Under the pieces are notes generated by a model. It saw only the letters and a program-made list of their open reading frames with translations, was not told the DNA's origin and searched no databases. Below, piece by piece: positions 8,768-17,605 of a DNA stretch of 63,299 bases (position 1 is its first letter; each line of letters begins with the position of its first letter). Position numbers and translations under genes: made by a program. The stretch is from Caballeronia grimmiae (GTDB lineage: Bacteria; Pseudomonadota; Gammaproteobacteria; Burkholderiales; Burkholderiaceae): assembly GCF_000698555.1 (NCBI RefSeq), contig NZ_JFHE01000031.1, forward strand, positions 1 to 63,299, given 5' to 3'.

Positions 8768-9541
8768 TCACCGCCGAAGCGGCACCCCCGATAGCCGCTC
8801 GCACACGTCGATCAGCCGATCCTGCATCGCCCGGTCTCGCGCAGCTGAATCGCAAGCGCGCTCGCGCATGTGAAAAAAGTAGCGGCCGGAGACGCGGGCG
8901 GCTTCGTCGTCGCTCGAGGCGAGCCACGCCTGCGTGCGGTGCGCCTTGTTCAGATCGTCCGGCGCGGAGGAGCCGCCCATCTTCGTCGGGACCCATCCCG
9001 GCTCGAGCGCATTCGAAAGCACATCTGGCCAATAGCGCGCCACCGCGAAGGCGAGGAGCACGTCCATGAATTTGCTCTGCGCATAGGCTTCAGCACCGTT
9101 CCAGGGCCGCGCCACCCACTGCACATCGTCGAGGCCGGCGGAGGCCCCACGATGCATCCCCGAGCTCAGATAGACGAGCCGTGCGGGTGTGTCGATGGAC
9201 GCTGTGAGGACGTACGGCGCAAGCACGTTTACCGCGAATACGAGCGGCAAACCGTCCACCGTCTCAATGCGTCGCGGCTCGCGATATCCGACCGCCGCGT
9301 TGTGGATGACCGCGTCGAAGCGGCCAAGCTCGTTCGTTTGCTCGGCGACGTCGCACATCGCATCTAAGCTCGCGAGGTCGCCGGTCACAATCGCTTCGGC
9401 TCCCGGCAGTGTGGTGCGCGCATCGTCGGCGCGGGCTTCATTGCGTGCGTGCAGCACGACGCGATGCCCTTGTTGGAGCAGAAGGCGCGCGGCCATCAGC
9501 CCCAGTCCGTCCGTCGATCCGGTGATGAAGATGCGAGACAT
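8768..9541 (-). CDS. Short-chain dehydrogenase/reductase
   Basis: A 257-aa classical-type SDR. The NAD(P)-binding TGSTDGLG motif (TGxxxGxG, residues 7-14) is followed by HNAAVG (the NNAG equivalent) around residue 85. The catalytic Ser lies in YLSSGMH and the YxxxK motif is YAQSK. The substrate cannot be told from sequence. It is a single gene with no operon partner; the flanking genes diverge or converge. It belongs to a metabolic patch (8.8-12.4 kb) unlike the plasmid genes around it. Confidence 0.85.
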   Translation of the reverse strand: MSRIFITGSTDGLGLMAARLLLQQGHRVVLHARNEARADDARTTLPGAEAIVTGDLASLDAMCDVAEQTNELGRFDAVIHNAAVGYREPRRIETVDGLPLVFAVNVLAPYVLTASIDTPARLVYLSSGMHRGASAGLDDVQWVARPWNGAEAYAQSKFMDVLLAFAVARYWPDVLSNALEPGWVPTKMGGSSAPDDLNKAHRTQAWLASSDDEAARVSGRYFFHMRERACDSAARDRAMQDRLIDVCERLSGVPLRR

Positions 9542-9804
9542 GTCGATTCCTCAAAGAAAGAAGCGCCCATTCTGCGCGCCTGCTGCCCGCCGCGCGATGC
9601 CATGTGAGGCATTTCACCGGTGACGGGCAGACATGAATGGCACTCGTGCTCCCGGGCTGCAACGAGCGCACTTTCTCGTGGAGACGAAGCTGTTGCGGCG
9701 AGCTTGGCGCGAGCTGAGCCCGTCGTCAGGCCGAGGCTTGAGCCGCGGCGTGGCGCATCAGTTGCTTGATGAGGCCGATGTCCCGCGATCCTGGAGTGAC
9801 CGAA

Positions 9805-10098
9805 ATGCATCGAATTGCCGCCATCCGTAAGCGTATTGCGCTCGTCTGCGCGTTGACGGCCGCCTGCTCGTCAACTGTCTTCGCCGATATTGCGCCGGCC
9901 GCAGCCACCGGTGCTACGCGCGAACGAGTTCGGCAAGATCTCGCGCAATACCGTTGCGCGGGTTTCAATCCAATGGCCGACGAGATTACGTACACTGCCG
10001 ATGTCGAAGCCGCGACGCACCGCCTAAAGGAGAGCGGATGCGCTGACCCCGACGCGGCGGGCCAATCGCCTGTGCGGCGCAGCGGGCAATTGCAGTGA
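9805..10098 (+). CDS. DUF4148-family secreted protein
   Basis: A 97-aa protein with a signal peptide (MHRIAAIRKRIALVCALTAACSSTVFA) and a short mature domain with the DUF4148-like pattern TRERVRQDLAQYRCAGFNP, where the family usually has VKxELxxLExAGYNP. The paired Cys in CAGFNP and GCADPD could form a disulphide. Members are periplasmic, common in Burkholderiaceae and of unknown function. A second, more typical member is at 52021. The ATG at 9805 gives a proper signal peptide; an upstream ATG at 9766 does not. Confidence 0.65.
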   Translation: MHRIAAIRKRIALVCALTAACSSTVFADIAPAAATGATRERVRQDLAQYRCAGFNPMADEITYTADVEAATHRLKESGCADPDAAGQSPVRRSGQLQ

Positions 10099-10112
10099 CG
10101 CAAGGCGCCACC

Positions 10113-10577
10113 TCAGAGCGTCTTGCTAACCATCAGCCAGAAGATCGCGAGGAACGCGACGAAAGCGAGCACGCCGAGCACAGTCCATATCGCCATAAGC
10201 CGCCAGAAGCGGCGCGATAGCCGCGCCTGCGATGCCGCGCAGTCTCGCGCTTCAGCCGCGATCAGGACTTGCAGCCACACGACCGGTAGCCAGCAGGCAA
10301 TCGCGAACACGTAAAGCCCGATGGACCACGCAAGCCACGGCGTCTGCATCCGGAAGCCGACGAGCCGCATCATCAGATAGCCGCTAAATGGTTGGATGAT
10401 TGCCGTGGGCGTCGTGAAAAGCCAGTCCGCGAGGACGACCAGACGGCTTACGCGAGCGACCGTGCGCGCATCGCGCCCGAGGCTCGCGCTCAGCAGATAG
10501 AACGCTGAGCCGATGCCGGTGCCGAAAAGAATCGTGGACGACAGCACATGCACCCACTTGATGACGAGGTAACTCAC
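10113..10577 (-). CDS. DUF2269-family integral membrane protein
   Basis: A 154-aa protein with four hydrophobic segments. It starts MSYLVIKWVHVLSSTILFGTG, a hallmark of DUF2269/YqjF-associated membrane proteins (conserved KxxHxLSxxxxFG). Its ATG overlaps the stop of the upstream epimerase-DoxX gene by 4 bp, so the two are translationally coupled and probably act together at the inner membrane. Biochemical role unknown. Confidence 0.75.
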   Translation of the reverse strand: MSYLVIKWVHVLSSTILFGTGIGSAFYLLSASLGRDARTVARVSRLVVLADWLFTTPTAIIQPFSGYLMMRLVGFRMQTPWLAWSIGLYVFAIACWLPVVWLQVLIAAEARDCAASQARLSRRFWRLMAIWTVLGVLAFVAFLAIFWLMVSKTL

Positions 10578-11869
10578 CTTCGGTTCTTTTTATCCAGTTG
10601 AATCAGCAGGACGAGCGCCGCGAGCATCGGCAGGTTCTTGGAGAGAGGACCATACGGATGCAGCCAGAACTCCGGCAAGCGCCAGCTAATGAGCGCCGTA
10701 TAAACGATAATCAGGACGATCTGGCTTTGCCAAAGTCGGTTGCGAGGACCGAGACGCGCGGGCCAACAGAGTGACAGCACGCCGAGCAGCAGATCGAAAA
10801 GCGCAGCGGCGTAGAGCAGCAACAGGCGCGTGCCGTCCGGCGCGCCGACTCTCGCGAGCAGATCCAGACTCGCCGCTCGCGGATATAGCCATGCGGAAAC
10901 GATCGCCGTCCAGATCCACACCGCCGCAATGGACGCTATCAACAACGGCAGAAGCCACGCGAGCTTCGCCTGCAGCCCGAGACTTTGCGGCATCGCACGT
11001 AGCTGCGAGAGCGCTTTCGGCGGCCGTCCCAGCCAGCGTGTGATGCCGTCGGCGGGCGCGGTGTTGCCGCGTTCCAGCATGCCGATCGAATCGCTGCTCA
11101 CGAAGCCCCCCGGTAAGTGCTCGCCGATGCGCGCGCTCAGCCGAACGAGCGAGATCGGCACCGCGACGAACCGCGGGGCTGATGCGCCGGCCAGGCCCGC
11201 GAGTACTGTGAGATAGCCTCGCATCGTCATCGGTTCGGGTCCGACTGCGGCCACGGTTTCCGTCACGGCATCGACGGCAATCGCGCCCTGGGTCACTAAT
11301 GCGACGACGTCGTCAACGTGCACGGGTTGAATGGACTGGGCGCCTCGCCCCGGCAGCGGGACGACTGGCAGCGTCGACCATGCAGTGAAAAACTTCGTAC
11401 TGGCGCCGTCCGGCGAAAAGACCAGCGACGGCTGCACGATAAGCGATGACACCGGTAGAGCGCGCAACGCATCGTCGGCAGCGCGCTTGGTCACGTGGTA
11501 GGTGCTAGCGGCGTGCTTGTCCGCGCCGAGCGCCGAAATCTGCACAATGCGCCGCACCCCGGCTCGCACCGCTGCATGAAAGAGCGCGATGGGCGCGTCC
11601 GCATGCACACGCTGGAAGTCGTGGCCGGTGCGATCCATGAAGATGCCGACCGCGTTGATCAAGACATCGACGCCTTCGAAAAGCGGTACCAAAGTTGCTC
11701 GGTCGTCGATGCGCGTGAAGTCCAGCTCGACGAAGCGGCACTGCTTGGATGCACCCGCGTTCGCCAGCGGATGGCGCGCGCAGCAAATTACCGAGTGACC
11801 ATCCGCGAGCAAGGCCGCCGCGATTTGCGAACCGAGGAGTCCAGTTGAACCCGAGAGGAATATGACCAT
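10574..11869 (-). CDS. NAD(P)-dependent epimerase/SDR fused to DoxX-like membrane domain
   Basis: Predicted 431-aa two-part protein. Residues 1-~290 form an atypical (NmrA/epimerase-like) SDR with the nucleotide-binding motif SGSTGLLGSQIAAALL near the N-terminus. The C-terminal ~130 residues hold four hydrophobic helices like the DoxX family. The start at 11869 (MVIFLSGSTG) is chosen because the dinucleotide-binding strand begins there; the longer frame from 11971 adds non-conserved sequence. It is coupled to the downstream DUF2269 gene. This SDR-DoxX plus DUF2269 pair is a known arrangement in proteobacteria, with redox or quinone-linked roles suggested but unproven. Confidence 0.8.
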   Translation of the reverse strand: MVIFLSGSTGLLGSQIAAALLADGHSVICCARHPLANAGASKQCRFVELDFTRIDDRATLVPLFEGVDVLINAVGIFMDRTGHDFQRVHADAPIALFHAAVRAGVRRIVQISALGADKHAASTYHVTKRAADDALRALPVSSLIVQPSLVFSPDGASTKFFTAWSTLPVVPLPGRGAQSIQPVHVDDVVALVTQGAIAVDAVTETVAAVGPEPMTMRGYLTVLAGLAGASAPRFVAVPISLVRLSARIGEHLPGGFVSSDSIGMLERGNTAPADGITRWLGRPPKALSQLRAMPQSLGLQAKLAWLLPLLIASIAAVWIWTAIVSAWLYPRAASLDLLARVGAPDGTRLLLLYAAALFDLLLGVLSLCWPARLGPRNRLWQSQIVLIIVYTALISWRLPEFWLHPYGPLSKNLPMLAALVLLIQLDKKNRR

Positions 11870-12356
11870 GACCCTGGGCATCGACACAAGGAAAGACATT
11901 CTTTGGCCCGGCATTGCAGCCGGACTGCTATCGACGGCGGCGCTCGCGGTGTGCGGCCGCCTCCACGGCAAGCGCGCGACCGCTCCGGTGAGCGCCGTGA
12001 GCCACTGGGTCTGGCCGCAAGAAGCGAACCAGACGGCGCATCCGGAGCCGCGGCATCTGCTTACCGGGCTTGCAATCCATCAACTGATGTCCATCGGATG
12101 GGCGGCTGGCAACGCGCTGGCTGTCGCGGTGGCGCGCCGTTCCATGAATCATCGCGACGGACAGGGGCACGGCCGACGCATCGCGCTTGCTGCCGCCACG
12201 ACCTTGGCCGCGGCGGCGGGCGACTATATCGTCGTTCCGAAGCGCTTCACGCCGGGCTTCGAATATCACTTGCCGGTCGCCCATATCGTGGCGGTTTATC
12301 TTGCGTTTGGGGCGGGGCTCGTCCTGCCGTTTCTGATGAAGCGCTCGGCGCGCTGA
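11862..12356 (+). CDS. Membrane protein of unknown function
   Basis: A 164-aa protein with about three or four hydrophobic segments (GIAAGLLSTAALAVC, LLTGLAIHQLMSIGWAAGNALAVAV, RIALAAATTLAAAAGDYIVV, VAHIVAVYLAFGAGLVLPFL). Its start overlaps the divergent SDR-DoxX start by 8 bp, so the two promoters lie inside each other's coding ends. No family recognised. Confidence 0.6.
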   Translation: MTMTLGIDTRKDILWPGIAAGLLSTAALAVCGRLHGKRATAPVSAVSHWVWPQEANQTAHPEPRHLLTGLAIHQLMSIGWAAGNALAVAVARRSMNHRDGQGHGRRIALAAATTLAAAAGDYIVVPKRFTPGFEYHLPVAHIVAVYLAFGAGLVLPFLMKRSAR

Positions 12357-12579
12357 GCCGATTCCCTCGTGCCTGCGAACCGGTTCGACGATGCTGCTCT
12401 ATGGCGGATCGGCTCGTCGATCCTATAGTCTTACTGTGCCGCAGTTCGGCGAGGCATTCGCCAAGGATCGCCTTGTCCGTCTGACGCACATGTGGCTGGC
12501 CGACAGCAAACGCGAGATAGCGCGCGACTTGCATCGCTTCAGTCTCGCCCGTCGGCTCTACTTCAATCTCAGGTCCCAC
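12247..12579 (-). CDS. Possible small protein overlapping a convergent gene
   Basis: A 110-aa frame. Only its first ~55 residues (MGPEIEVEPTGETEAMQVAR... QTDKAILGECLAELRHSKT) look protein-like, with sensible amphipathic composition. The remainder overlaps the 3' end of the convergent membrane gene and is arginine/serine-rich shadow-like sequence. It could be a real short gene with a different end, or a remnant. Function unknown. Confidence 0.3.
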   Translation of the reverse strand: MGPEIEVEPTGETEAMQVARYLAFAVGQPHVRQTDKAILGECLAELRHSKTIGSTSRSAIEQHRRTGSQARGNRLSAPSASSETAGRAPPQTQDKPPRYGRPASDIRSPA

Positions 12580-12680
12580 CGTCGCTGCGCAGTCCCTCGG
12601 GCGCGCGAACCCAGGTCGCTATAATCGTTACCGGCTTACAAATATTAGAACCGCCGGACTGCCGGCGACAGGACAGCGCC

Positions 12681-13346
12681 ATGACTGACGAACTGTTTCC
12701 CTGCGACCATTGCGGCGGAAAGTGGTCTTTCGGATTCTCCCAGCGATTAGTCGGCCGTCCGTCGGCTCCGAAGCGTGACTTCGCTGGCCTTGGCAACAGC
12801 CTGGCGCCGCCCATGCAAGACATGGAACCGCGCTCACCGTACGACGTCCCTTACGAGAAGGTCTGCTGCATTTTCTGCGAAGAATGCGGGATGCAGACGC
12901 CTTGGATACCGATCGGCAACGACCGCTACGCGGCACTGGATAAGGCCGGCGAGATTTGGAATGCACGGATGCGGCGGCCAAAAGCCACCGAGGGAGATCT
13001 GCTTCAGCTTGTCAGGAAAGAAATTAGCGCGGTCGACGCTGCTTACCTAATTGACCTTCTCTCGAGGAACGAAGACGACTGGCAGAATCGCGGGCCCATT
13101 TTCCAGATGCTCGCCAAGAAAATCGTCGACAGCAAAGTCACAATGAGCGAGTTTTGGCCAGTCGACACAGTCCTCCGCGATGCGGCGCGATATCGAAAGC
13201 TCCAGCAGCTAGCGAAGCGCATATATATTGACGGAATCGCTTCGGTCCAGTTTCCCCGGATTCCCGCGACAGGCGGTGACGAAGGCAACTTTGAGAACAG
13301 CGTCAACGAGGCGGTCGATGACCTCCCCGACCGCAACCGCTGGTGA
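12681..13346 (+). CDS. Lar-like zinc-ribbon protein (restriction-alleviation-type N-terminus)
   Basis: A 221-aa protein. The N-terminal ~90 residues have the Lar/restriction-alleviation zinc-ribbon pattern: PCDHCGGKW, then CEECGMQTPW, then ALDKAGEIWNARM, which matches the family ending A..WN.R. The C-terminal part (LRDAARYRKLQQLAKRIYID...) resembles phage/plasmid proteins with a D-x-x-RYR-x-L motif. A role in protecting incoming DNA from host restriction is inferred from the first domain only. The start at 12681 follows a weak GACAG ribosome site; upstream frame extension is not conserved-looking. Confidence 0.6.
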   Translation: MTDELFPCDHCGGKWSFGFSQRLVGRPSAPKRDFAGLGNSLAPPMQDMEPRSPYDVPYEKVCCIFCEECGMQTPWIPIGNDRYAALDKAGEIWNARMRRPKATEGDLLQLVRKEISAVDAAYLIDLLSRNEDDWQNRGPIFQMLAKKIVDSKVTMSEFWPVDTVLRDAARYRKLQQLAKRIYIDGIASVQFPRIPATGGDEGNFENSVNEAVDDLPDRNRW

Positions 13347-13415
13347 CTTGACTTCATTCGGTTCCGATCATACTGAATGGACCTACAAACTAGACACGGC
13401 AAACAAGGACCGAAT

Positions 13416-13556
13416 ATGTCGCCCATCCAGTACATCGTCGCCGCCTACCGACTCCGCAACAAACTAGCGCCGCAGCTTTTTACGCTGCTCGCCCTCGGCG
13501 CGATCCTGACGTATCACGCGATGACAAGTCCGCAGTTGAGCTGGCTCTTGGACTGA
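13416..13556 (+). CDS. Very short single-pass membrane peptide
   Basis: A 46-codon gene (MSPIQYIVAAYRLRNKLAPQ, then LFTLLALGAILTYHAM). It has a cationic N-terminus and one predicted transmembrane segment. It is the last reading frame before the left recombination site, ending 13 bp before the palindrome at 13569. Size and position are the only clues; function unknown. Confidence 0.4.
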   Translation: MSPIQYIVAAYRLRNKLAPQLFTLLALGAILTYHAMTSPQLSWLLD

Positions 13557-13568
13557 GAACGCGAAAGT

Positions 13569-13588
13569 GACGCTCTCCGGAGAGCGTC
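13569..13588. repeat. Perfect 20-bp palindrome, left copy
   Basis: GACGCTCTCCGGAGAGCGTC is a perfect palindrome, repeated identically at 44242-44261. It lies about 52 bp outside the left 49-bp core site, mirroring the right copy, which lies 53 bp outside its core. Including the flank, 23 bases (palindrome plus CCA) match between the two ends when one is reverse-complemented. It may be an accessory protein-binding site for recombination; as RNA it could also act as a hairpin. Confidence 0.9.
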
Positions 13589-13640
13589 CCATTCAAACGA
13601 CGCGGAGATGAAGTCGTTGAAAGTAAAGGCGAAAACCGCT

Positions 13641-13689
13641 GTTACAAAATTTGCCGAATATTCACACCCCCCTTATTCGGCAAACTTTT
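13641..13689. repeat. Left inverted recombination-like site (49 bp)
   Basis: An imperfect inverted repeat, arms TTTGCCGAATA (13650-13660) and TATTCGGCAAA (13674-13684), around a 13-bp asymmetric C-rich spacer TTCACACCCCCCT. The whole 49-bp block recurs in reverse orientation at 44140-44188 with three mismatches. The integrase stop codon lies inside it, and the right arm encodes the last residues KFAE. Arms plus asymmetric spacer next to a tyrosine recombinase gene are what a crossover site looks like. Confidence 0.8.
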
Positions 13690-14818
13690 CGCATTGTAAA
13701 ATGCGGTACAGGCCCGTTCTGGAGATGCCGAGAGCGGCGGCAGCAGCCTTCTTCTCGCCGTTGTGAGCGGCGAGCGCCTCATAGACCTGCTCGATCGTCA
13801 CCTTCGGCGCTTTCAGCTTCTTCTGAACGAAATAGCTCGACAGGTAAGCACCCGCCTTTTGTTTGCGGCTGTGGCCGGCCGCCTCGACCACCGCTTGCAT
13901 TGCTTCATTGTGGATCAGTTTGTCCGCCCTTTCGTCGCTTCCTTTGATCGGCGCTGCAACACCCGCGTATCGCGCAAACATCTGTTGCAGGTACTCGTGC
14001 CTGAGGCCATGGCAGGTAACGCCCAGACCGGATTTCGTCACACCGTGTCGCTTGAGCACCGTGTAAAAGTGGTCCTTCCATTGGGTCTTCGTATAGCCGT
14101 CCGGAATCGTTGATCCGGTAGTGCTGTTGACGTAGTTTGCCGCTTCCCGCAGAACATCAAGCTTGAAGTCGATCGGGACGGTGCGTCCTCGACCTCCCTT
14201 CGTGCCGTGAACCACATTAAGCCGGCCGTCCTTGCGCACTGCGTCTATTGGCCTCAGCAGAAAGCTTTCCTCGACCCTCAGCCCAAATGCTGACTGCAAC
14301 TTCATCTGCACGGCGACCACCGGATCGGTCTTCGCGATGTCGTCGATGATTGATGCGGCATTAATGCCGTTGCCTTCCCACGATTTGTCCTCCGTCGCAA
14401 CATAGGACCGATGGAAGTCGTGCTCGTCCCTATCGATATAGTCCGATAGCTTTCTGACGAGATTGGGCTTGCCGATCCACTGTGCGAACGCGCGGAAGTA
14501 CGTCAACTTGTTTTCGATCGTCCCTGGGCTCTGGCCTTTCTTGTGCCAGAGCGTGACAAGGAACTCGATGTGCTTCTCCTTAAGAGCATACGGCGACTGG
14601 AGCGCGAATCCGTTTTCGCGCAGCTCGACGAACGACCGGCAAAGCTTGCGCAGGCGGTAGTCCTGGGTCTTGACCGACAGGGGCTTGCTGCTGATTCGCG
14701 TACGACTATGGACGCGGTTCACATTGGCGGTGAACAGCAGGTCGAGCGCCGATTTGAAATCGGCACGTAACCCCGGGTAGTCAGCCAGAATCCCTTTCAC
14801 GTAGACAGTCACCGTCAC
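13673..14818 (-). CDS. Tyrosine recombinase with C-terminal Fis-type helix-turn-helix
   Basis: A 381-aa integrase, probably of the Integrase_1 type. Residues ~20-140 form the SAM-like core-binding domain. The catalytic domain shows Arg181 (FGLRVEES), His270-x-x-Arg273 (CHGLRHEY), His316 (AGHSRK) and the nucleophile Tyr325 or Tyr329 (GAYLSSY). Residues ~341-375 (TIEQVYEALAAHNGEKKAAA, then ALGISRTGLYRIL) are an added Fis/NtrC-like helix-turn-helix. The final codons and stop are formed by the left inverted site, so recombination there would occur at its own 3' end. It is the obvious enzyme for the two inverted sites that bound the 30-kb module. It is probably co-transcribed with the 165-aa gene upstream, 3 bp away. 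Confidence 0.88.
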   Translation of the reverse strand: MTVTVYVKGILADYPGLRADFKSALDLLFTANVNRVHSRTRISSKPLSVKTQDYRLRKLCRSFVELRENGFALQSPYALKEKHIEFLVTLWHKKGQSPGTIENKLTYFRAFAQWIGKPNLVRKLSDYIDRDEHDFHRSYVATEDKSWEGNGINAASIIDDIAKTDPVVAVQMKLQSAFGLRVEESFLLRPIDAVRKDGRLNVVHGTKGGRGRTVPIDFKLDVLREAANYVNSTTGSTIPDGYTKTQWKDHFYTVLKRHGVTKSGLGVTCHGLRHEYLQQMFARYAGVAAPIKGSDERADKLIHNEAMQAVVEAAGHSRKQKAGAYLSSYFVQKKLKAPKVTIEQVYEALAAHNGEKKAAAAALGISRTGLYRILQCEKFAE

Positions 14819-14821
14819 TTT

Positions 14822-15319
14822 TCAATCCCCCTTTTTGTTCAGCTTTTCTCGCGCCGCTAGGTACATGTTCCGGCCTCTCTCAAACGCGCTTGCAAACTCG
14901 CCGTTTAGCGCGGCGCCGTAAAGCAGCGATTCGCTCGGCGGCCACGATCCGGCGGCCCAGCCAGCAATGGCCGCGTGTCGCAACGCTCTTCGCCTCGAGC
15001 GTGCATCGTCAAATCCGTACCTCGCGGCAAGTCGCCACATCGACCACGCGACCTCGGCTTCGAACATATGGTCTATGCCCGTGAAGATCCTTTTATACCG
15101 CCCGCCCTGCCTGTAACCCGTCTCCCGAAGGGACCGAATGGCGTTGGCTCGCCGGCGTTCAGCGTTGTCCGGGGCAACCTGTGTGGTTACCGAGCTCGAG
15201 GCCGCTCGCCGCAGAAGTTCCGTAGAGCTAGGCACTTCCGCGCAGTCGCTGGTACCAATTGCCGCGATGACATCAAAGTCCATCCCTGCCTCTAACGCCG
15301 GGGCGCAGAGAACGCACAC
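14822..15319 (-). CDS. Hypothetical protein upstream of the integrase
   Basis: A 165-aa predicted soluble, helix-rich protein (ERRRANAIRSLRETGYRQGG... FEAEVAWSMWRLAARYGFDD). It ends 3 bp before the integrase start, so the two are an operon. The real start may be internal: residue 14 (MDFDVIAA) is an alternative. No family recognised; a directionality factor or regulator for the recombinase is possible from position only. Confidence 0.5.
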   Translation of the reverse strand: MCVLCAPALEAGMDFDVIAAIGTSDCAEVPSSTELLRRAASSSVTTQVAPDNAERRRANAIRSLRETGYRQGGRYKRIFTGIDHMFEAEVAWSMWRLAARYGFDDARSRRRALRHAAIAGWAAGSWPPSESLLYGAALNGEFASAFERGRNMYLAAREKLNKKGD

Positions 15320-15971
15320 AATTGTTTGATGGCATCAGCACTGCCTTGTCCTCTTGTGAAAGCCGATTTGACGACCGTGCGCTGTCTTTGCGCGGTGCGC
15401 CGCCGTTTGCCGCCGCGCCGAATGCCCCGGGAGCCTATCCCGGAGTGCTGCCTGCGCTGCACGCTGCGTATCCCCGCCGGGTCCTGCCTTCCTGTCCTTT
15501 AGCGATTCCATTCGATAGCCCCGCACGTGGAAGAAACGTGCATCGACCGTCCGTATTGCCGCGTGCTGCCAGTCTCACGCTTCGCGTGGTGACCGCCACT
15601 GACAACTGCCGGTGCTAATCAACGCGGGCCCGCTTCGCGGCACCTCTCGTCGTTGAGTGTTTTTCCCCGCTGCTGTCAGCAGTCCAATCGCGCGCTTTTC
15701 GCTGCGCGACTCGGCTGTGCCGCTGCTACGGCTACCGCGCCGGCCAGAGCACGCACTCGCGCGCCCGTGTACCCCGTCTTTCGACAGCACGACCTTGGCC
15801 ATTTGCTCGGTAATCGTTATGCGCTTTTTTTCCGGTTGCGCCGACCGTTCGTCTTCCGTACAGAGATGAGTTTGCCTTCCGTGGCTCACTCATCCCCCAT
15901 CCCAAAGCGCGTTCAATCGGCCGCGGTGTGTCGGGCCTCATGCAACGTACCCAGCGTCGTGTGCTGTAGGG
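15320..15971. other. 652-bp stretch with no supported gene
   Basis: Several frames are open on both strands, but all are rich in Arg/Ser/Pro without conserved-looking segments, as expected of high-GC non-coding DNA. I see no clear promoter, hairpin or repeat. It lies between the leftward integrase operon and the rightward parM region and could contain a transfer origin, which cannot be recognised by eye. Confidence 0.4.
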
Positions 15972-16133
15972 ATGCGTCCATCGTCGTTGAGCTACTCAGC
16001 AGCAGCGACCGGAACCGTGTCCGTGTCCACTCCCAAGCCGTCTCAACTCGAAGGTTCGGGCAAAACCGCCCGCAAACCCAATGGATATCGCGTGTCCAGC
16101 GTCCTCAACTTGGGTCGCTTTGAACTTGACTAG
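15972..16133 (+). CDS. Possible 53-aa protein
   Basis: A short frame (MRPSSLSYSAAATGTVSVST, then PKPSQLEGSGKTARKPNGYR, then VSSVLNLGRFELD). The last 30 residues have a plausible conserved look (KTARKPNGYRVSSVLNLGRF). It is followed 10 bp later by a hairpin. No homologue is recognised and the start codon is uncertain. Confidence 0.3.
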   Translation: MRPSSLSYSAAATGTVSVSTPKPSQLEGSGKTARKPNGYRVSSVLNLGRFELD

Positions 16134-16139
16134 ATTCAG

Positions 16140-16163
16140 AAAAAGGCCGCTTCATTTTGCGGC
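16140..16163 (-). terminator. Hairpin with T-run on the minus strand
   Basis: Stem GGCCGC / GCGGCC with loop TTCATTTT, preceded on the plus strand by a run of five A. Read leftward this is a GC stem followed by TTTTT, a rho-independent terminator for minus-strand transcripts. On the plus strand no T-run follows. Confidence 0.5.
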
Positions 16164-16363
16164 CGTGACAGAGGGGTTTTCGCTAGGCAAAGCGGTCCCC
16201 TCGATGATCCTTTTCAGGAGAGTCGATGCGCATGCGCGCGGTTGGTAAGTAGAAGAATATCGGCACCTTGACCACACGCAACATCAAAAGCCGCTTAAAT
16301 GTAGCGAGCTTTTGCTTCCTTGACATTGCGGCGTTCCAGATAGATTAGGTCCGTCAGCAACAG

Positions 16364-16547
16364 CCTTGGCCCCTAGTGGGTACCGGTAGGTTCCCTAACA
16401 ACACTTGCCGCTCAGTGCGCGTCACGGCTTGGCCCCAACGAGGGTCAACCAGGGACCAAACAGGGGCTTACGAGCGGCTTCACTCTTCCGAATGCTGCTC
16501 TTGGCCCGTGTAGCGGCCACGCAGGGTCCGGCCAGGGGCCAGGGGCC
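16364..16547. repeat. Repeats upstream of parM, candidate parC-like centromere
   Basis: The motif TTGGCCCC occurs at 16366 and 16429, TTGGCCC at 16501, and the reverse form GGGGCC(A) at 16535 and 16542. The intervening DNA has related GGGACC/GGGGCT runs. ParMR loci normally carry a repeat centromere directly upstream of parM that ParR binds. That role is inferred from position; the array is less regular than the ParAB array at 47.6-48.1 kb. Confidence 0.45.
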
Positions 16548-16588
16548 GATTGTTGTCGACGGACTATTTCAACTCTGGAGAGAGAATC

Positions 16589-17605
16589 ATGAAAGCACAG
16601 GTTTTTGCGGTTGATGTCGGTTACGGCAATACGAAATGCGCATTTCGTATGGGCTCTGACCTCGCGACGATGATGTTTCCGTCGCTTGCCCCGCTTCGCG
16701 TCAGCGAGGCGGTCTCGAGTTTCGCCAACGGTGTGCTGTCCGATCGCAAAGTGGCTGCCATTGAAATCGATGGAACAGTGTATGAAGTCGGTCCCGGCGT
16801 TGAACGATCGTCAGCTTATGGGAACGCAGGCCGGACGCTGTCTGAGGACTTCTGTACAACGCCGAACTACGCGGCGCTGCTTTACGGCGCCCTTCACTTC
16901 GCCGGCGTGACGGAGGTCGAACGTCTAGTTCTGGGCTTACCAGTTCATAGCATCGGCAAGTACGCCGACTCCGTGCGCGACGCGTTCAGCGGCACGCTGA
17001 CGTTTGGTGAACACAAAGTGCGTATCGGCAGCGTGAAAGTCATCCCGCAGCCTCTCGGTTCGCTCGTCTCCTTTTCTGAGTACGGCGGCGATGCTTTCGA
17101 TCGGGAAAACGAACACATCGTAATCGATGTCGGCTATTTCACGACCGACTGGGTGGTGGCAAGTGGCTTCACAATGAACGACGGGCGTAGCAAAGGGGTT
17201 CCTGGCGGTGCATCGCAGGTTTATAGGCACATCGCATCGCTGATCGGCGAAGAAAAGGGCGAGATCGTTACCGACATTGAGAAGCTGGATAAATGCCTGC
17301 GGATGAAGAAGCCGTTCCTTTTTTACAGCGACGAGATTGACCTCGCACCGTACTTGGAAAAGTCGCAAGCAGTGATCCGGAGCACCGTCAAAACAATCCA
17401 GGAAAAGGTCGGCAGCACCGGTACGGTCCGCTCAATTGTCTTGAGCGGTGGTGGTGCAGCTCTCTACGAGTCAGCAGTACGTGAAGCGTTTCCGAAGAAT
17501 CGAGTTCAATTGGTGGACGCGCCGTGCTTCTCGAACGTGAAGGGCTTCCTGATCGTCGGTGAGTCGACGCTTGCGCGTGAGCGCAAGCTCGGAGTGGCAG
17601 CATGA
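16589..17605 (+). CDS. parM: ParM/StbA-type actin-like plasmid segregation ATPase
   Basis: A 338-aa actin-fold protein. The phosphate-1 motif is AVDVGYGNTK at the N-terminus, phosphate-2 is IVIDVGYFTTDWV in the middle, and the adenosine motif is VLSGGGAALYESAV near residue 295. Such proteins polymerise to push plasmid copies apart. The start at 16589 is preceded by GGAGAGAGA. Its stop overlaps the start of the ParR-like gene (ATGA), the classical parMR arrangement. The gene is inside the inverted-site-bounded module and independent of the ParAB system at 48-50 kb. Confidence 0.85.
   Translation: MKAQVFAVDVGYGNTKCAFRMGSDLATMMFPSLAPLRVSEAVSSFANGVLSDRKVAAIEIDGTVYEVGPGVERSSAYGNAGRTLSEDFCTTPNYAALLYGALHFAGVTEVERLVLGLPVHSIGKYADSVRDAFSGTLTFGEHKVRIGSVKVIPQPLGSLVSFSEYGGDAFDRENEHIVIDVGYFTTDWVVASGFTMNDGRSKGVPGGASQVYRHIASLIGEEKGEIVTDIEKLDKCLRMKKPFLFYSDEIDLAPYLEKSQAVIRSTVKTIQEKVGSTGTVRSIVLSGGGAALYESAVREAFPKNRVQLVDAPCFSNVKGFLIVGESTLARERKLGVAA

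Noticed and set aside
8247..9032. Minus-strand 261-codon frame over the CGH/CHAC gene and SDR gene
   Set aside because: It spans two better-supported genes in other frames and is almost entirely Arg/Ala/Leu shadow sequence.
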